A model generated the notes under the pieces. The model did not search any database and was not told the DNA's origin. It saw nothing but the letters and a program-made list of their open reading frames with translations. A program made the translations under genes and the position numbers. A DNA stretch of 64,000 bases from UBA2365 sp964594045 (GTDB lineage: Bacteria > Bacteroidota > Bacteroidia > Chitinophagales > Saprospiraceae): NCBI GenBank assembly GCA_964594045.1, contig CAZQKR010000006.1:68664-132663 (forward strand), in the 5' to 3' direction. Shown here one piece after another: positions 40,001-46,397 of the stretch; the stretch's first letter is position 1; every line of letters begins with the position of its first letter.

Positions 40001-42623
40001 TATGGCCACAACCCTGGTTCAGGACAAATCCGTTCCATTGATGGCATGTCAGGAACTAACGATCAACTGTGAGGATAATACAGATCCTGAATTTACGGGT
40101 TATCCTGATGTGATCAGCACCTGCGGAAATTATGATCTGCAATACACAGACGATCTGAGCAGGCTGGATCATTGTGGTATAGGCTATATCACAAGGACAT
40201 GGAAAGTGTTTGTAGGAGGCGAGTTGAAAGGACAATGCAATCAGCGTATCAATGTGATAGAAACATTGCCGTTTGATCCTTTGACGATCGTGTTCCCATA
40301 TATCAGTGAAGCACAATGCCTGAAACCTGAACCGTCAGGAGAACAACCCTCCTGGACAACGAATCCGTGCAATGTGGTTGAAGCGAGTATCATAGGCATT
40401 GATACGTTCAGATTTGTTGAAGATGCATGCTACAAGATCCTTAGGGAATGGGCAGTGATTGATTGGTGTACATATAAAGCCAATACAGGAGCAGAGCTTA
40501 ACCTGGATGAATACAGATATATATCAGGCGATAAACGTGCGATCCTGGATCCTGCAAAATTCACTGAAGCAGATCGTGATGGATATTACAGATTTACTGA
40601 GGTGATCATGGTATATGATGATACGCCGGCCAATATTGTTGTGACAGATACTTGTCTCGGAGTGGCTACCTGTGTGACTGCACAAAATACATACAGACTG
40701 GAAGCTGATTCGTACGAAACAGAAACTGATTGCGGAGGAGAATATGAATGGACTTATGTCATCCACAGTGAATGCTGTGATGATGTCATCCAATTCTCAG
40801 CCAACAACAACGCCTATAAAGGTGCCAATTACCAGGGCGGTGTAAGCGGAAGAGCATCCGAAGATAAGCTGGATGGAGACAAAGCATCACTGCTGATCCT
40901 GCCATCACTGGAACAGGGACGATACAAGGTTACCTGGACGCTGAGCGACGGATGTGGAAATGTAACCACTGAATACCAGTATTTTGATGTAGTGGATAAA
41001 AAAGCGCCGACACCATTCCTGGTGGATATTGCGACGGCCACGATGACGGAAGACTGTATGGTGGAAATTCCGGCAATATTCTTTGATAAAGGCGCATGTG
41101 ATAATAACTGTCTGGCATCCTATGACAATTGTTCAGATGTACTGTACTTTACCTACACGCCTGTATTGCCAAAAATAGATGCGACATGGACCCTTGATGG
41201 ATTTGGTTTGTATTACTACAATCCAACGACAGGAGCGAGGTCGAACAGGAATGCATATCTGGCAGGCAATGCCCATTCATGGGATCCCGTCAGGAATACA
41301 TCAGGAAAAGTATTCTTTGGGCCAAGCAAAGAAATATTTGTTGATGTATTTGTTTGGGATAAATTCAGTCTGAATGAAGCATGTGATGATGGCAACTTTG
41401 ATTTTGCTACTGTTTTACTGAATCTGAACAGTGAAGATGGTGATGGTTGTGCAGATGAATTCAACATCGTCAATGGGTTTACAAACAATACTGCCAATGG
41501 AGAAGGTATAATTAATGTAGAAGTTGCCGCGATGCAGGATGGCGAATCCAAATTTGTGATAACAGATGAAAGTGGAGAATTTGTACATCTTAATATCCTT
41601 GGACCGGTTGATTTCATTCCGAGGAAAAAGGATGATTATCAAAATGGAGTAAATACACTCGACCTGATACTTATCCAGAGACATATTCTGGGAATAGAAG
41701 CAATGGAAGGAGATCAGCTGATCGCAGCAGATGCGAATGCCAACAATACGATCACGGCAGCGGATATCAAACAGATCAGGGATCTGATCCTTGGCGTGAC
41801 GACGAAATTCCCGAATAATGACAGTTGGGTATTTGTACCGAAAAAGTATTCACTCTTTGTAACATTACCGACCACACTTACGTTTGGTGGTATTAAAGTG
41901 GGTGATACCAACCGGAATGCAACAAGCAATTTCAACGGTGAATTGTTGACACCAAGACACAGGAATACACAAAAACTGTTGATTGATGAATCAGAAGTCA
42001 TTGTAGGAAAAACAGTTGAAATCGACTTTTATGCCAAAGACTTTGCGGATGTCAGGGGATTCCAGTTTACACTGAATACTCCGGGATTGAAGTATAAGGG
42101 ATATCAGTCCGGACTGCTTGATCTGAGTCAGGAGAATATCGGAGTGATCAGGGATGGTGTGACCACGATGAGCTGGAATGAAGCTGATGGTGTGTTTGCC
42201 CAGGATGAAGCGGTATTGTTTACCCTGGTGTTTGAATCTGCGGTTAATTCCGATTTGGGTAAGCTGGTGAGCATGACATCTGAGATAACACCTGCTGAAT
42301 CCTATAGAAATGATGCATTGGAATCAACGAATATGGCGCTCGAATTCAGGGGACAGACAGCTGAGGTATTTGAACTGTATCAGAATGAGCCGAATCCGTT
42401 TACGAGGAGTTCAGTGATCAGATTCACATTACCTTATGCCGGAGAATACACTTTGAAGGTATTTGATGCAACAGGTAAAGAGCTGAAAAGCATTACGGAT
42501 CAGGGACAAAAGGGAATGAATCAGGAGATCATAGAAAATCCGGGTTTAATTCCGGGATTAATGTATTATCAACTGAGCTTTGATAAATTCGTTTCAAACA
42601 AAAAAATGATTTTGGTTAACTAA
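25059..42623 (+). CDS. Giant HYR/Gly-rich modular surface protein with T9SS tail
   Basis: 5854 codons continuing the preceding frame after a frameshift; alone it lacks a signal peptide. Domains in order by position: many HYR repeats (TDNC ... FPVGTTT ... CSFxVTVxDxxxPVIxCP); a C-type-lectin-like domain (25860-26250); glycine-rich domains resembling the ALK/LTK Gly_rich family (27340-28110, 32390-33180, 34270-35010); a Cys-rich insert (29150-29570); a ThuA/GATase-like α/β insert (30690-31290); four ECDG-type HYR variants (35480-36560); a lamin-tail-like domain (37060-37440); a proprotein-convertase P-domain-like module (37560-37985); a dockerin-like pair (41620-41830); a cohesin-like domain (41990-42240); and a type A T9SS sorting domain (42360-42623, ending KKMILVN). 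It should be a cell-surface or matrix adhesin. The ligand is unknown. A strong terminator follows. Confidence 0.88.
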   Translation: MLLVTFSATATDNCLSGIAYSLPSGSTFPVGMTTVTATATDTYGNLDVCTFNVTVQDVTPPVINCPTGYTVDVFTNDCVTSVFWAVPTATDNCGFVTITQTSGIAQGSIQAPGVYPVTYVASDGATPPNTSAPCSFNINVIDTENPVIINCPYNDQEISVDANCQAALPNYAATMQASDNCGYTWSQTPAAGTLYNAGAVVAVTVTATDAAGNLSTCSFNVNVIDEIDPVLACPGDIADTNDPGVCGAVVTYNLPVITDNCITCTAPTSLPNFTFVGVLLGHTYFRSNYTDTWTNAQAYAVSQGAHLATITSAAENTLVVGNGARAWIGLTDQVTEGVWQWVTGEPLVYTAWAPGEPNNSGNEDYAITNWSAPGNWNDLPNQSHPFIIEFDCAAAVPTQTAGLPSGLTFPVGTTTNTFTYTDLGGNTAECSFDVIITDSELPVISCAGLSATRTTSAGGTGECYGEYAWSHPVPTDNCGIAQYHFTYTNPDGTIDGPFDAIQIANGTMQAAANHNFAIGLTTVTYFVEDIHGNTNTCSFTVTVTDNEVPVFENCPPAGYTVDVFTNDCITDIMWNIPTATDNCNVTVTQTGGVPYGSQQAPGTYTIVYTASDNAIPVNTATCSFTIEISDTENPIIQNCPYNNQEIFVDADCEALLPDYTTTINAFDNCGTYTTTQFPLPGAGPYAAGDVVPVTITVTDGNGNSSTCAFDVVVLDDIDPVITCPADITQNNDPGLCGAVVTFADPVISDNCPLSGGGAPIIETFGFTNGVQTFTVPPGVTEITINALGAQGGGLNGGGGLGAQIVGTFNVTPGDILEVIVGEMGQLQVGGSNLNSSGGGGGSFVYNQSGPTLLVAAGGGGGKCNYNNTLHPEADGQSGLNGGNPSITGGFTPGTPGVGGNGGTSGIVLGRPSSGGGTGWLTSGTTAPFAGSGYPTWSGGQGQSAGGGGGTGGRGGFGGGGGGGNDFGGGGGGGGYSGGGGGDDPEHGGGGGSFNGGLSQTNSSGINMGDGLVTITYSLGASIVQVAGLSNGSIFPVGTTTNTFVLTDNFGNSDICSFDVTVTDTEIPVVDCSGLSTTITTSAGGTGDCEGQYTWTIPTPSDNCGVNNYKVTYTNPDGSIDGPYEAYIYSPGNPSNGTSVATRNFDLGVTTVTYYAEDAAGNTSSCYFTVTVTDNEAPGFVNCPAGQTFTIGADANCETGVIWSIPVASDNCGVISVQETSAGGSYFGDELSPGTYNIQYTASDGALPPNTATCNFTIEVVDDNDPYLVCQTDRTFDTETGVCNWVSAINELNPLLVRDNCPGDVLEYAIAFADGTNTSGLGNVPGGTVFPIGLNTISYTLTDASNNEVICSFTVTVEDNQIPVILVAPPSPVGISQLGRTSVYSNVNVNGTGDNIAYVAPGSTFTLSFNRTTTRDPDCGGCCGCITQHYIGVAGGGTNCLFSSTGNSSGAFSGSFTAPVLPGVYYITQTATWWFSCNQFGNPVANNDPALAIGVVIVGDGSGTECRDDITVNNDVDECGAVVDYGVFEVLDNCPGATLVQTEGFPNGALFPVGTTVNTFVVVDAAGNSNTCSFSVTVNDNTAPTITCPPGSPFVVDNTAGLCGYTAGAEFDATANDNCAVVSLTHNFGAWGNPNSLNGAFFPVGVTTVVWTALDEAGNSTACSIEIEVEDIEAPEFVTCPPDGYDVDVFTNDCVTNIYWVIPTATDNCSVTVVQTEGPAYGSTVGPGSYYIEYVATDGAGLTDTCSFTINVIDTENPVIINCPYNDQEIFVDADCEAVLPDYAATLQATDNCGYTWSQTPLPGTIFTAGDVVVVTVTATDDAGNSTDCTFNVNVLDDIDPVITCPENLSVNNDPGVCGAVVEYEVLFADNCTLTNIGGILNVLYVANYDNIEPANVLASDGHNVTTVLNEVANGFPALLGDLSTYDLIVWDARWAWDAPNEVFTNLETWVQNGGNILVTGYDVIFAPGIINFLGGTSGSDFGGNNNLTILGPGNIVTTGLYNIVGTNAYGVSDWDALNGPYDPNTTEFMGAGRWTLRSLPGGGNIAWLTGYYYDDGKWNNPGSGYFEALKNFAYNTTGTTDLNLVQTSGFTSGSTFPVGTTVNTFVVTDGFGNTAECSFEITVVDTEDPFVDCDGLELVTTTSADGVTGDCSYQYAWTHPEATDNCGILAYTVIYQNPDGTIDGPFDLFQITKASVGPEANRHFEIGTTIVTYTVDDVNGNSYECSWTVTVTDDEAPEFVVCPPAGYDVDVFTNDCVTDIFWVIPVAEDNCSVSVVQTQGPAYGSSVGPGSYYIEYVATDGAGLTDTCSFTINVIDTENPVIINCPYNDQEIFVDADCEAVLPNYAATLQATDNCNYTWSQTPLAGTVFTAGDVVVVTVTATDGAGNSTACTFNVNVLDTISPTIDCPADISVENDQGICGAVVTFEDPIVDDNCGINVTSGSEIFMYTGAIQTWTVPAGVTEVNITALGARGGNASNHTGGPGASMSGVFSVTPGQVLNILVGGSGLTNGCGSTGSGGGGTFVETGGVPLIIAGGGGGATVNHSGVGAVITNAGTSDNGGYGTGGIGGTGGVTCATNNWASGGGGGGFSGNGTNTTNGGNFTGGGQSYLNGGIGGTQNTNGANGGYGGGGAAASCTVGGGGGGGYSGGAGGWHSFVDVGGSSCIAPGVYNNTRYGGGGGGSYNSGTSQNNLPAINLGNGMVTITYANTSLVQTSGLPSGSVFPVGLTTNTFIVTDVAGNTAECSFDVIVTDTEDPLITCPLNASITTSNLGNTGDCVGQYEWQIPVPTDNCGVINYTVSYTNPDGTIDGPYDAVAYTPENPSNGLPMGNRNFELGTTTITYYVEDIHGNTSSCSFTVTVTDDEAPEFVVCPPAGYDVDVFTNDCVTDIYWVIPAATDNCSVTVVQTEGPAYGSSVGPGSYYIEYVATDGAGLTDTCSFTINVIDTENPVIINCPYNDQEIFVDDVCEVLLPDYTATMQATDNCDYIWSQTPVAGSVFTAGDVVVVSVTATDDAGNSTTCTFNVNVLDTISPVIICPVDISVSNDPEICGAVVEFEDPIATDNCTTISSVAADIITFDYTGVVQTWTVPAGVTSIMVDAYGAGGGISYNGGIPGYGGRVNTTLAVTPGEVLNIYVGGAGTPGLFQGGIAAGGYNGGGNGARPICCTGGGGGGSTDIRISGNALANRVVIAGGGGGAGSDGGPTNGGYGGDLIAGTAAEGNNPSTVEATGGTQLGGGIGGSLSGYPPPSGNGMLGQGGHAADNDGVNGGGGSGYYGGGAGTWAGGGGGSSYTDPVLTSGTIHTPNVQSGNGQLIIQYNVAGNLIQVQGLPSGSVFPVGTTTNTFIAIDEFGNTATCSFDVTVTDDEDPVIDCTGLDLVTTTSSDNILGDCVYRYSWAHPIPTDNCGIEQYTIVYQNPDNTIDGPYIVYVGSASSSSVVDPVRNFAVGTTIVTYYVEDIHGNTNSCSFTVTVTDDEDPYWNPLPQDLTLECDGTTDPYNQIQFWLNTNGGGIAYDNCGPVTYSNDYTGYTVGCSQNTHTSQITFTATDRYGNSTSVEVTLTVIDTQAPIITTMARDTIVECDGLGNAADLASWLANHGGAVAEDVCSEPLTWSYTLISTTETCGGTFTSRYAFRATDACGNVSVNTEALFIIEDTTAPQFDVLPQDLLVQCDGDGNTAELNGWLASYAGLVASDVCNEVVEIRYDLIQETDLCGITGSGLYRFRIWDACGNMNFADATFTIVDTIPPAISGGADMVMEECEDPPAGNYPEFDFWLTTNAGATAVDVCGSFEWSNNFHIDNWVFQCGNTKYVDVTFYATDICGNVDSITHRFSIGDVTPPEFVNCPRPDIVVDVPTNLCESYVNFSMPYAIDNCGTAVVEQTDTTGLTSGDLFPVGCTILEFTATDDCGNQTVCYLRIIVNDNHTPPVLECPASVETVNDPGFCGAIVDDLTPTVTDNCPAHVFVSYTIENQDGEIIGTGVEDVSGTEFPVGVNTVTYTAYDQPQFLITEVVQDGMVTGVEIGNFGPAAIDLGCAVVKRTNSSVDEEFSQHHGTVVGAGEVHVVQFTSIPAGEVATYSIEFKDRIVDMVTINDGLDGADIFRISAIDTDTNDDFEVVNACTEGSFGLWNPQLPHYADNGITTKMQSVHPNQTSCSFTVTVLDVESPVCGEIDTLSYTAGGMTIGDDLCVSSVFTLPAGKIAKINILDLIADVQDAGKVTVSLTGPDGTKIVLLENTCAGTSDINVNLDDIAPTNVQYAGCDPLGNGSTFAPLNSLFTFFGEDSEGDWTLELYTDSPNSGTLTNWTIEFLLYSAFDQQDIVAENDPGVCGADITWIHPYFLDNCIEGSMTVTYNFNNEVTGESYEITEIVLSSGGAIDLNGMPVTRFFEVGVTTITYTLTDQYGHISYCGFTVTVLDTEAPVFPNNCADFVVTLDPGLCYGNLTVFPDVTDNCGLESLVYYYPDGSEVNITQIPIGDNEIWAVATDIYGNSDTCVFNFRVIEFIPTNNTIACNDHVNISLDANCHAELTADMILEGDNYRCFENYCITITDQFGNIHPNSFDYSDAGQTFMVTVTDCLGSGNNCMSTVTIMEKWVPEIECPADTTVSCNADISPASLGFVMILNCEPFATIDYIDDFIDNGVCGNPRAIINRNWIVNDHQGNIVNCTQIITIEKSTLDEVIFPVDVLNASCHYANEHPESLHPDQTGYPTVNGIGVNVNDGLCMFSYLWTDEVYQYCGNSFEILRTWKVRDMCGPVNALNPRTHVQVIRVFDTTPPEICSCEDYVVNADAFSCEGSIQLPLPCITDDCSQIKSVKVYVAGAAVSTTGKYSNGTLKVFVYNMKLGTYPAKWIVEDACGNKSSCNFNIVVEDNFPPVAVCEQYKQVGVTFGGVAEVAAESFNSGSFDNCKPVWFKVWRDDGGCMDLNCDNTACTQQWFDDSVFFCCEDVSKEIMVTLRVFEVDPGPGPVNPSRMLPGGDLYGHFNDCMATTLVQDKSVPLMACQELTINCEDNTDPEFTGYPDVISTCGNYDLQYTDDLSRLDHCGIGYITRTWKVFVGGELKGQCNQRINVIETLPFDPLTIVFPYISEAQCLKPEPSGEQPSWTTNPCNVVEASIIGIDTFRFVEDACYKILREWAVIDWCTYKANTGAELNLDEYRYISGDKRAILDPAKFTEADRDGYYRFTEVIMVYDDTPANIVVTDTCLGVATCVTAQNTYRLEADSYETETDCGGEYEWTYVIHSECCDDVIQFSANNNAYKGANYQGGVSGRASEDKLDGDKASLLILPSLEQGRYKVTWTLSDGCGNVTTEYQYFDVVDKKAPTPFLVDIATATMTEDCMVEIPAIFFDKGACDNNCLASYDNCSDVLYFTYTPVLPKIDATWTLDGFGLYYYNPTTGARSNRNAYLAGNAHSWDPVRNTSGKVFFGPSKEIFVDVFVWDKFSLNEACDDGNFDFATVLLNLNSEDGDGCADEFNIVNGFTNNTANGEGIINVEVAAMQDGESKFVITDESGEFVHLNILGPVDFIPRKKDDYQNGVNTLDLILIQRHILGIEAMEGDQLIAADANANNTITAADIKQIRDLILGVTTKFPNNDSWVFVPKKYSLFVTLPTTLTFGGIKVGDTNRNATSNFNGELLTPRHRNTQKLLIDESEVIVGKTVEIDFYAKDFADVRGFQFTLNTPGLKYKGYQSGLLDLSQENIGVIRDGVTTMSWNEADGVFAQDEAVLFTLVFESAVNSDLGKLVSMTSEITPAESYRNDALESTNMALEFRGQTAEVFELYQNEPNPFTRSSVIRFTLPYAGEYTLKVFDATGKELKSITDQGQKGMNQEIIENPGLIPGLMYYQLSFDKFVSNKKMILVN

Positions 42624-42656
42624 AAAGCATTTTTAGTTCTGGAAAGCAATTGTTTA

Positions 42657-42690
42657 AACGGGGGCTGAACTTCATTGTTCAGCCCCCGTT
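42657..42690 (+). terminator. Terminator of giant surface gene
   Basis: A perfect 14-bp stem AACGGGGGCTGAAC with its complement and a TTCATT loop, 33 bases after the stop codon. Only a short T-containing tail (GATTTTGAG) follows. Confidence 0.8.
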
Positions 42691-42910
42691 GATTTTGAGA
42701 AAACATTTTGCTATTTTATGATAATCAACACGACGACTCAAGTTGACAGTATGCAATAGAAATTCCTTAGGTTGATCACGGCTGAATTGGCAATTTTCGT
42801 TAAGGTGCATATTGAACTGGTCCGGATATAAAATGTACAAATCACATTTTGTGTAGTTTTTGGCATGCATATCCTTTTTTTGTGAATAAAAACACTGAAA
42901 TATTTTTAAA

Positions 42911-42930
42911 TTGGTGATTATAATCACCAA
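42911..42930. promoter_or_regulatory. 20-bp perfect palindrome, operator candidate
   Basis: TTGGTGATTATAATCACCAA is a perfect palindrome 55 bases before the DUF4143 ATPase start. Partly related half-sites (ATGGTGA, 42944-42950) follow. It looks like a homodimer binding site; no regulator gene is adjacent. Confidence 0.5.
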
Positions 42931-42984
42931 AATATGTCTAATATGGTGAAAATATATCAAATATGATTAATTTTGTCAAAAAAA

Positions 42985-44097
42985 ATGATTGGTCGTTTAA
43001 TTTCTGGTTCAATTAAAAAGCATTTAGGGGGAGGTAAAGCCATTGTTGTAATTGGCCCCAGACAAGTCGGCAAGACCACTTTGATCCGTTCAATTTTAAA
43101 GGAACGTCCATATTTATTTTTGGACGGAGACGATATCAATATTCAGAATCTACTGGCGCAACATGCTTATCAAAATCTCAGGAATATCATTGGAAATCAA
43201 AAAATTGTGTTTATTGATGAAGCTCAGCGAATCCGGAATATTGGGCTATCCCTGAAAATAATGGTTGACCGTTTTCCAGGTGTTCAGGTTCTGGTCAGCG
43301 GATCTTCTGCATTTGAACTCAATGACAAGATCAATGAAACACTGACCGGCAGGAAATGGGAATATGATCTGCTTCCTGTAAGTTGGAAAGAATATGAAGC
43401 ACATTTTGGTTTTGTGGAATCGGAAGGTCAGTTGGAATGGAGACTGATCTATGGCATGTATCCTGAAGTGATCAATCAATACGGGAATGAGTCTGGCATT
43501 CTGAGGGAACTGATTTCAAGTTATTTGTATAAAGATATTCTTTCGTTGTCCGGAATAAGGAAACCTGAAGTCCTGGATAAGTTATTGCAGGCACTTGCCT
43601 GGCAGACGGGCAATGAAGTGAGTTATAATGAACTAAGTCAATTGACTGGTGTGGACAAAAACACTATATCCAATTATATAGATCTATTGGTCAAATCGTA
43701 TGTTTTGTTCAGATTACCGAGTTTTAGCCGGAATTTAAGAAATGAGATCAAATTCAATCAGAAGATATACTTTTTTGACAATGGTATCAGAAATGCAGTT
43801 ATTGGTAATCTTAATCCATTGGCTTCCCGCAACGATTCCGGACAATTGTGGGAAAATTTTCTGATGAGTGAGCGGTATAAATCCCTTTCCTATGCACAGA
43901 GTTTTGCCAGGATGTATTTTTGGAGGACTACAACAGGAAAGGAGATTGACTATATCGAAGTGACAGGAGAAGAGGTGAAAGCTTTTGAATTCAAGTGGAA
44001 CGAAAAGCGCAGACAGAGAAAACATCTGGAATTTGAATCCACTTACCAGACTAAAGTGGCTGTGATCAACAGGCAGAATTTTAGGGATTTTTTATGA
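42985..44097 (+). CDS. AAA-type ATPase with DUF4143 domain
   Basis: A 370-residue cytoplasmic P-loop ATPase of the widespread AAA_14/DUF4143 family. I use ATG 42985 (MIGRLISGSI); a TTG at 42973 is possible. Walker A is GPRQVGKTT, Walker B IVFIDEAQ, with the sensor VLVSGSSAFEL. The middle has a winged-helix-like segment (SYNELSQLTGVDKNTISNYI). The C-terminal DUF4143 part ends in EIDYIEV ... KAFEFKW, a PD-(D/E)XK-like arrangement typical of the family. Such genes are often mobile, present in many paralogues and without a defined role. It stands alone behind a perfect palindrome and after the strong terminator of the giant gene, so it is an independent unit. Confidence 0.88.
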   Translation: MIGRLISGSIKKHLGGGKAIVVIGPRQVGKTTLIRSILKERPYLFLDGDDINIQNLLAQHAYQNLRNIIGNQKIVFIDEAQRIRNIGLSLKIMVDRFPGVQVLVSGSSAFELNDKINETLTGRKWEYDLLPVSWKEYEAHFGFVESEGQLEWRLIYGMYPEVINQYGNESGILRELISSYLYKDILSLSGIRKPEVLDKLLQALAWQTGNEVSYNELSQLTGVDKNTISNYIDLLVKSYVLFRLPSFSRNLRNEIKFNQKIYFFDNGIRNAVIGNLNPLASRNDSGQLWENFLMSERYKSLSYAQSFARMYFWRTTTGKEIDYIEVTGEEVKAFEFKWNEKRRQRKHLEFESTYQTKVAVINRQNFRDFL

Positions 44098-44206
44098 ATC
44101 TGATCAGGAAAATTTTCCTTTAAATATATAGCAATTAATTCGTAATGAGATATTTATAAGCATTACATTTACTAAACGCTATCTTAGTATTGAAATAAAA
44201 TTATCC

Positions 44207-44923
44207 ATGAAAAAACTCGAAATCGCCTGCTCCAACATCCAGTCCTGCCTCAATGCCTGGAAGGGTGGGGCAGACCGCATTGAACTGTTTGAAAACCTGC
44301 CGGAAGGCGGATGTACACCCTCATACGGAACCATCAAATATGTGAAGGAGCATATCGGAATACCGGTCTATGTGATGATCCGGGCGAGAGGCGGCGATTT
44401 CGTGTACAGCAATGAAGAAGCACAGATCATGCTGGCAGACGTTAAGATGTGCCTTGAATTGAATGTTGACGGGATAGTTTTTGGCGCTTTAAACCCGGAT
44501 GGAACAGTCAATCAGGATCTCGCTAATAAAATTCTGGAAACCTGGAAGTACCGACCTGCTACTTTTCACAGGGCATTTGACAGAAGTGCGGATCTTTTTG
44601 AAGCTGCCGAAACCATCATTTCCATAGGTTTTGAAAGGATACTGACCAGCGGTGGTAAAAATACGGTTGAGGAGGGAAAAGAAATCATCAGGCAACTCAA
44701 TCTTCAATATTCAGACAGGATCATCATTATGCCTGGAAGCGGTGTCACAACAGCTAATATCCGGCAGATCAGCGATTATTGTAATATCTTGGAAATGCAT
44801 GGAACCTGCAAAGCGATCTTCCAAAACAACGATATTATTTACAATCGGGTCTTTAACGATCAACATTCGGTCAGCGATTTGAATTGTATCAGAGCAATGT
44901 TGGCTCAATTCAAAAATAATTGA
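44207..44923 (+). CDS. cutC: CutC-family TIM-barrel protein
   Basis: A 238-residue cytoplasmic (βα)8 protein of the CutC family, historically linked to copper homeostasis, though that role is disputed. Recognised by LEIACSNIQSCLNAWKGGADRIELFENLPEGGCTPS at the N-terminus (quoted segments: GGADRIELF, EGGCTPS), VMIRARGGDFVYS, DGIVFGALNPDG, TFHRAFD, RILTSGG and IMPGSGV. Length is typical. No copper-related genes are near. Upstream TATCTTAG (about 44179-44186) is one base off a -7 element. The gene is monocistronic; the next gene converges on it from the other strand. Confidence 0.92.
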   Translation: MKKLEIACSNIQSCLNAWKGGADRIELFENLPEGGCTPSYGTIKYVKEHIGIPVYVMIRARGGDFVYSNEEAQIMLADVKMCLELNVDGIVFGALNPDGTVNQDLANKILETWKYRPATFHRAFDRSADLFEAAETIISIGFERILTSGGKNTVEEGKEIIRQLNLQYSDRIIIMPGSGVTTANIRQISDYCNILEMHGTCKAIFQNNDIIYNRVFNDQHSVSDLNCIRAMLAQFKNN

Positions 44924-45114
44924 ATGTCAAAATTATATGTATTATAATATTTTTAGCTTGATAGCCTTTTAGTCTTTTAGGCATTTAGCTTCTGATGATT
45001 GCATAAGAGTAAAATTTCAATCAATGTGGTATTTTCCAGCGTCTTTTGATCAAAGTTATCTTTATATCCAACAGGCTAACAGACTATTTAGCTAACCACC
45101 TGAATAGCTACGTA

Positions 45115-46293
45115 TCAAAACTGCTTCGCAATTCTTTCCAAAGCTTCTTCCAGGATACTCCTTGGAGTCGGAAGGCAGATCCGCTGAAATCCTGTTCCTT
45201 CTGTCCCGAACATGTCTCCGTCTTCCAGGATAACATTGGCTTCCACATAAATTCTTCGGTGAACTTCCTTTGGATCCAATCCGTAACCCCGGAAATCCAT
45301 CCATCCCATATAAGTTCCTTCAGGAATGCTGAACCGGACTTCCGGCATTCTGGATGCCAGGAAATTTTTTAGAAATTCAAAATTTCCGTCAATATATGCT
45401 TTTACCTGGTCCAGCCAATCCTGTCCTTCATTATATGCAGCGATCAATGCTTCCATGGCAAATGGAGAAGGCAATTTCATGCCGGCTTCCTTTGAAAATG
45501 CTTGCCTGAGTGCGTCATCTTCAATGATGGCATTCGTGCAATGCAAACCTGCAACATTAAACGTTTTATTGATCGCTGTCAGAGTCAAAATTTTCTTGTA
45601 TCCCGCAACCTTTCTCAAGGGAATAAATTTGGCATTCTGCCTGATCAGATCACCGTGGATCTCATCAGTCACCATCACTACATCATGTTTTTGACAGATA
45701 TCAGCCATCCTGCCTAATTCGTCCTGGTTCCATATACGGCCAACCGGGTTGTGCGGACTGCAAAGCAAAAACAACTTTGTTCCCGGATCAGATGCCTTTT
45801 TCTCCAGGTCTTCAAAATCAATCCTATAAAAACCATCCTCATGGATCAATGGATTATTGACCACCCTGCGCCCGTTATCCAATATGCTGCCGTAAAATGG
45901 CCTGTAAACCGGTGCTTGTAAGATCACTCCTTCTCCGGGTTTTGTAAACGCCTTGACAGCAATATAAAGCGCTTCCACGGTTCCGGGACTGTAAACAATA
46001 TGCTCTTTGTCAATTTCCCAGTCATAATGCCTCCTAAACCAGCCCTGAATGGCCTCAAAATACTCAGGATGAGCCAAATGCGTGCTGTAACCATAGATCT
46101 GTCTGTCAACACACCTGTGCAGTGCATCCACAATCGGTTCAGGACAGGGGAAATCCATATCGGCAACAAATAATGGAATACTGTCTTCGTCGAACCTTTC
46201 AGAAATGCCGAATTTTTTCACCAGTTCAGCACCATCCCATTTGATTGATCCGGTACCCCTGCGGTCGATGACTTTGTCGAAGTTGTATTTCAT
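45115..46293 (-). CDS. PatB/MalY-family PLP-dependent C-S lyase
   Basis: A fold-type I PLP enzyme of 392 residues. It probably cleaves cystathionine or related C-S substrates (cystathionine β-lyase) or acts as an aminotransferase. The Schiff-base lysine is K243 in TAINKTFNVAGL. PLP contacts are N182 (SPHNPVGR) and D210 (VTDEIHGDL). The N-terminal DRRGTGSIKWD and PLFVADMDFP are hallmarks of the MalY/PatB branch, separating it from general class I aminotransferases. The C-terminal EGTYMGWMDFRGYG is also typical. The substrate is inferred. It lies 105 bases upstream of purB's stop region on the same strand order, but with its own start, so common transcription with purB is possible. Confidence 0.88.
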   Translation of the reverse strand: MKYNFDKVIDRRGTGSIKWDGAELVKKFGISERFDEDSIPLFVADMDFPCPEPIVDALHRCVDRQIYGYSTHLAHPEYFEAIQGWFRRHYDWEIDKEHIVYSPGTVEALYIAVKAFTKPGEGVILQAPVYRPFYGSILDNGRRVVNNPLIHEDGFYRIDFEDLEKKASDPGTKLFLLCSPHNPVGRIWNQDELGRMADICQKHDVVMVTDEIHGDLIRQNAKFIPLRKVAGYKKILTLTAINKTFNVAGLHCTNAIIEDDALRQAFSKEAGMKLPSPFAMEALIAAYNEGQDWLDQVKAYIDGNFEFLKNFLASRMPEVRFSIPEGTYMGWMDFRGYGLDPKEVHRRIYVEANVILEDGDMFGTEGTGFQRICLPTPRSILEEALERIAKQF

Positions 46294-46397
46294 TTTTTCT
46301 TTTTTTTAAAATTGGATTACCGATCAGCAGATTATGAGTATCATGATCGGGTAGCTTGTGGAAGATTTATTTCATTTTGTAATCCTGTAAACAGAGA

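Noticed and set aside
27110..41684. Many long antisense frames opposite the HYR gene
   Set aside because: They arise from the repetitive Thr/Asp/Gly-rich coding strand and show no motifs.
16609..42623. Surface-gene block as a genomic island with defined ends
   Set aside because: The MITE-like copies at 23.5 and 51.5 kb do not bound the block, and no integrase or attachment repeat is visible.
42679..42960. 93-codon minus-strand frame after the giant gene
   Set aside because: It overlaps the terminator stem and the operator-like palindrome and has no protein-like composition.
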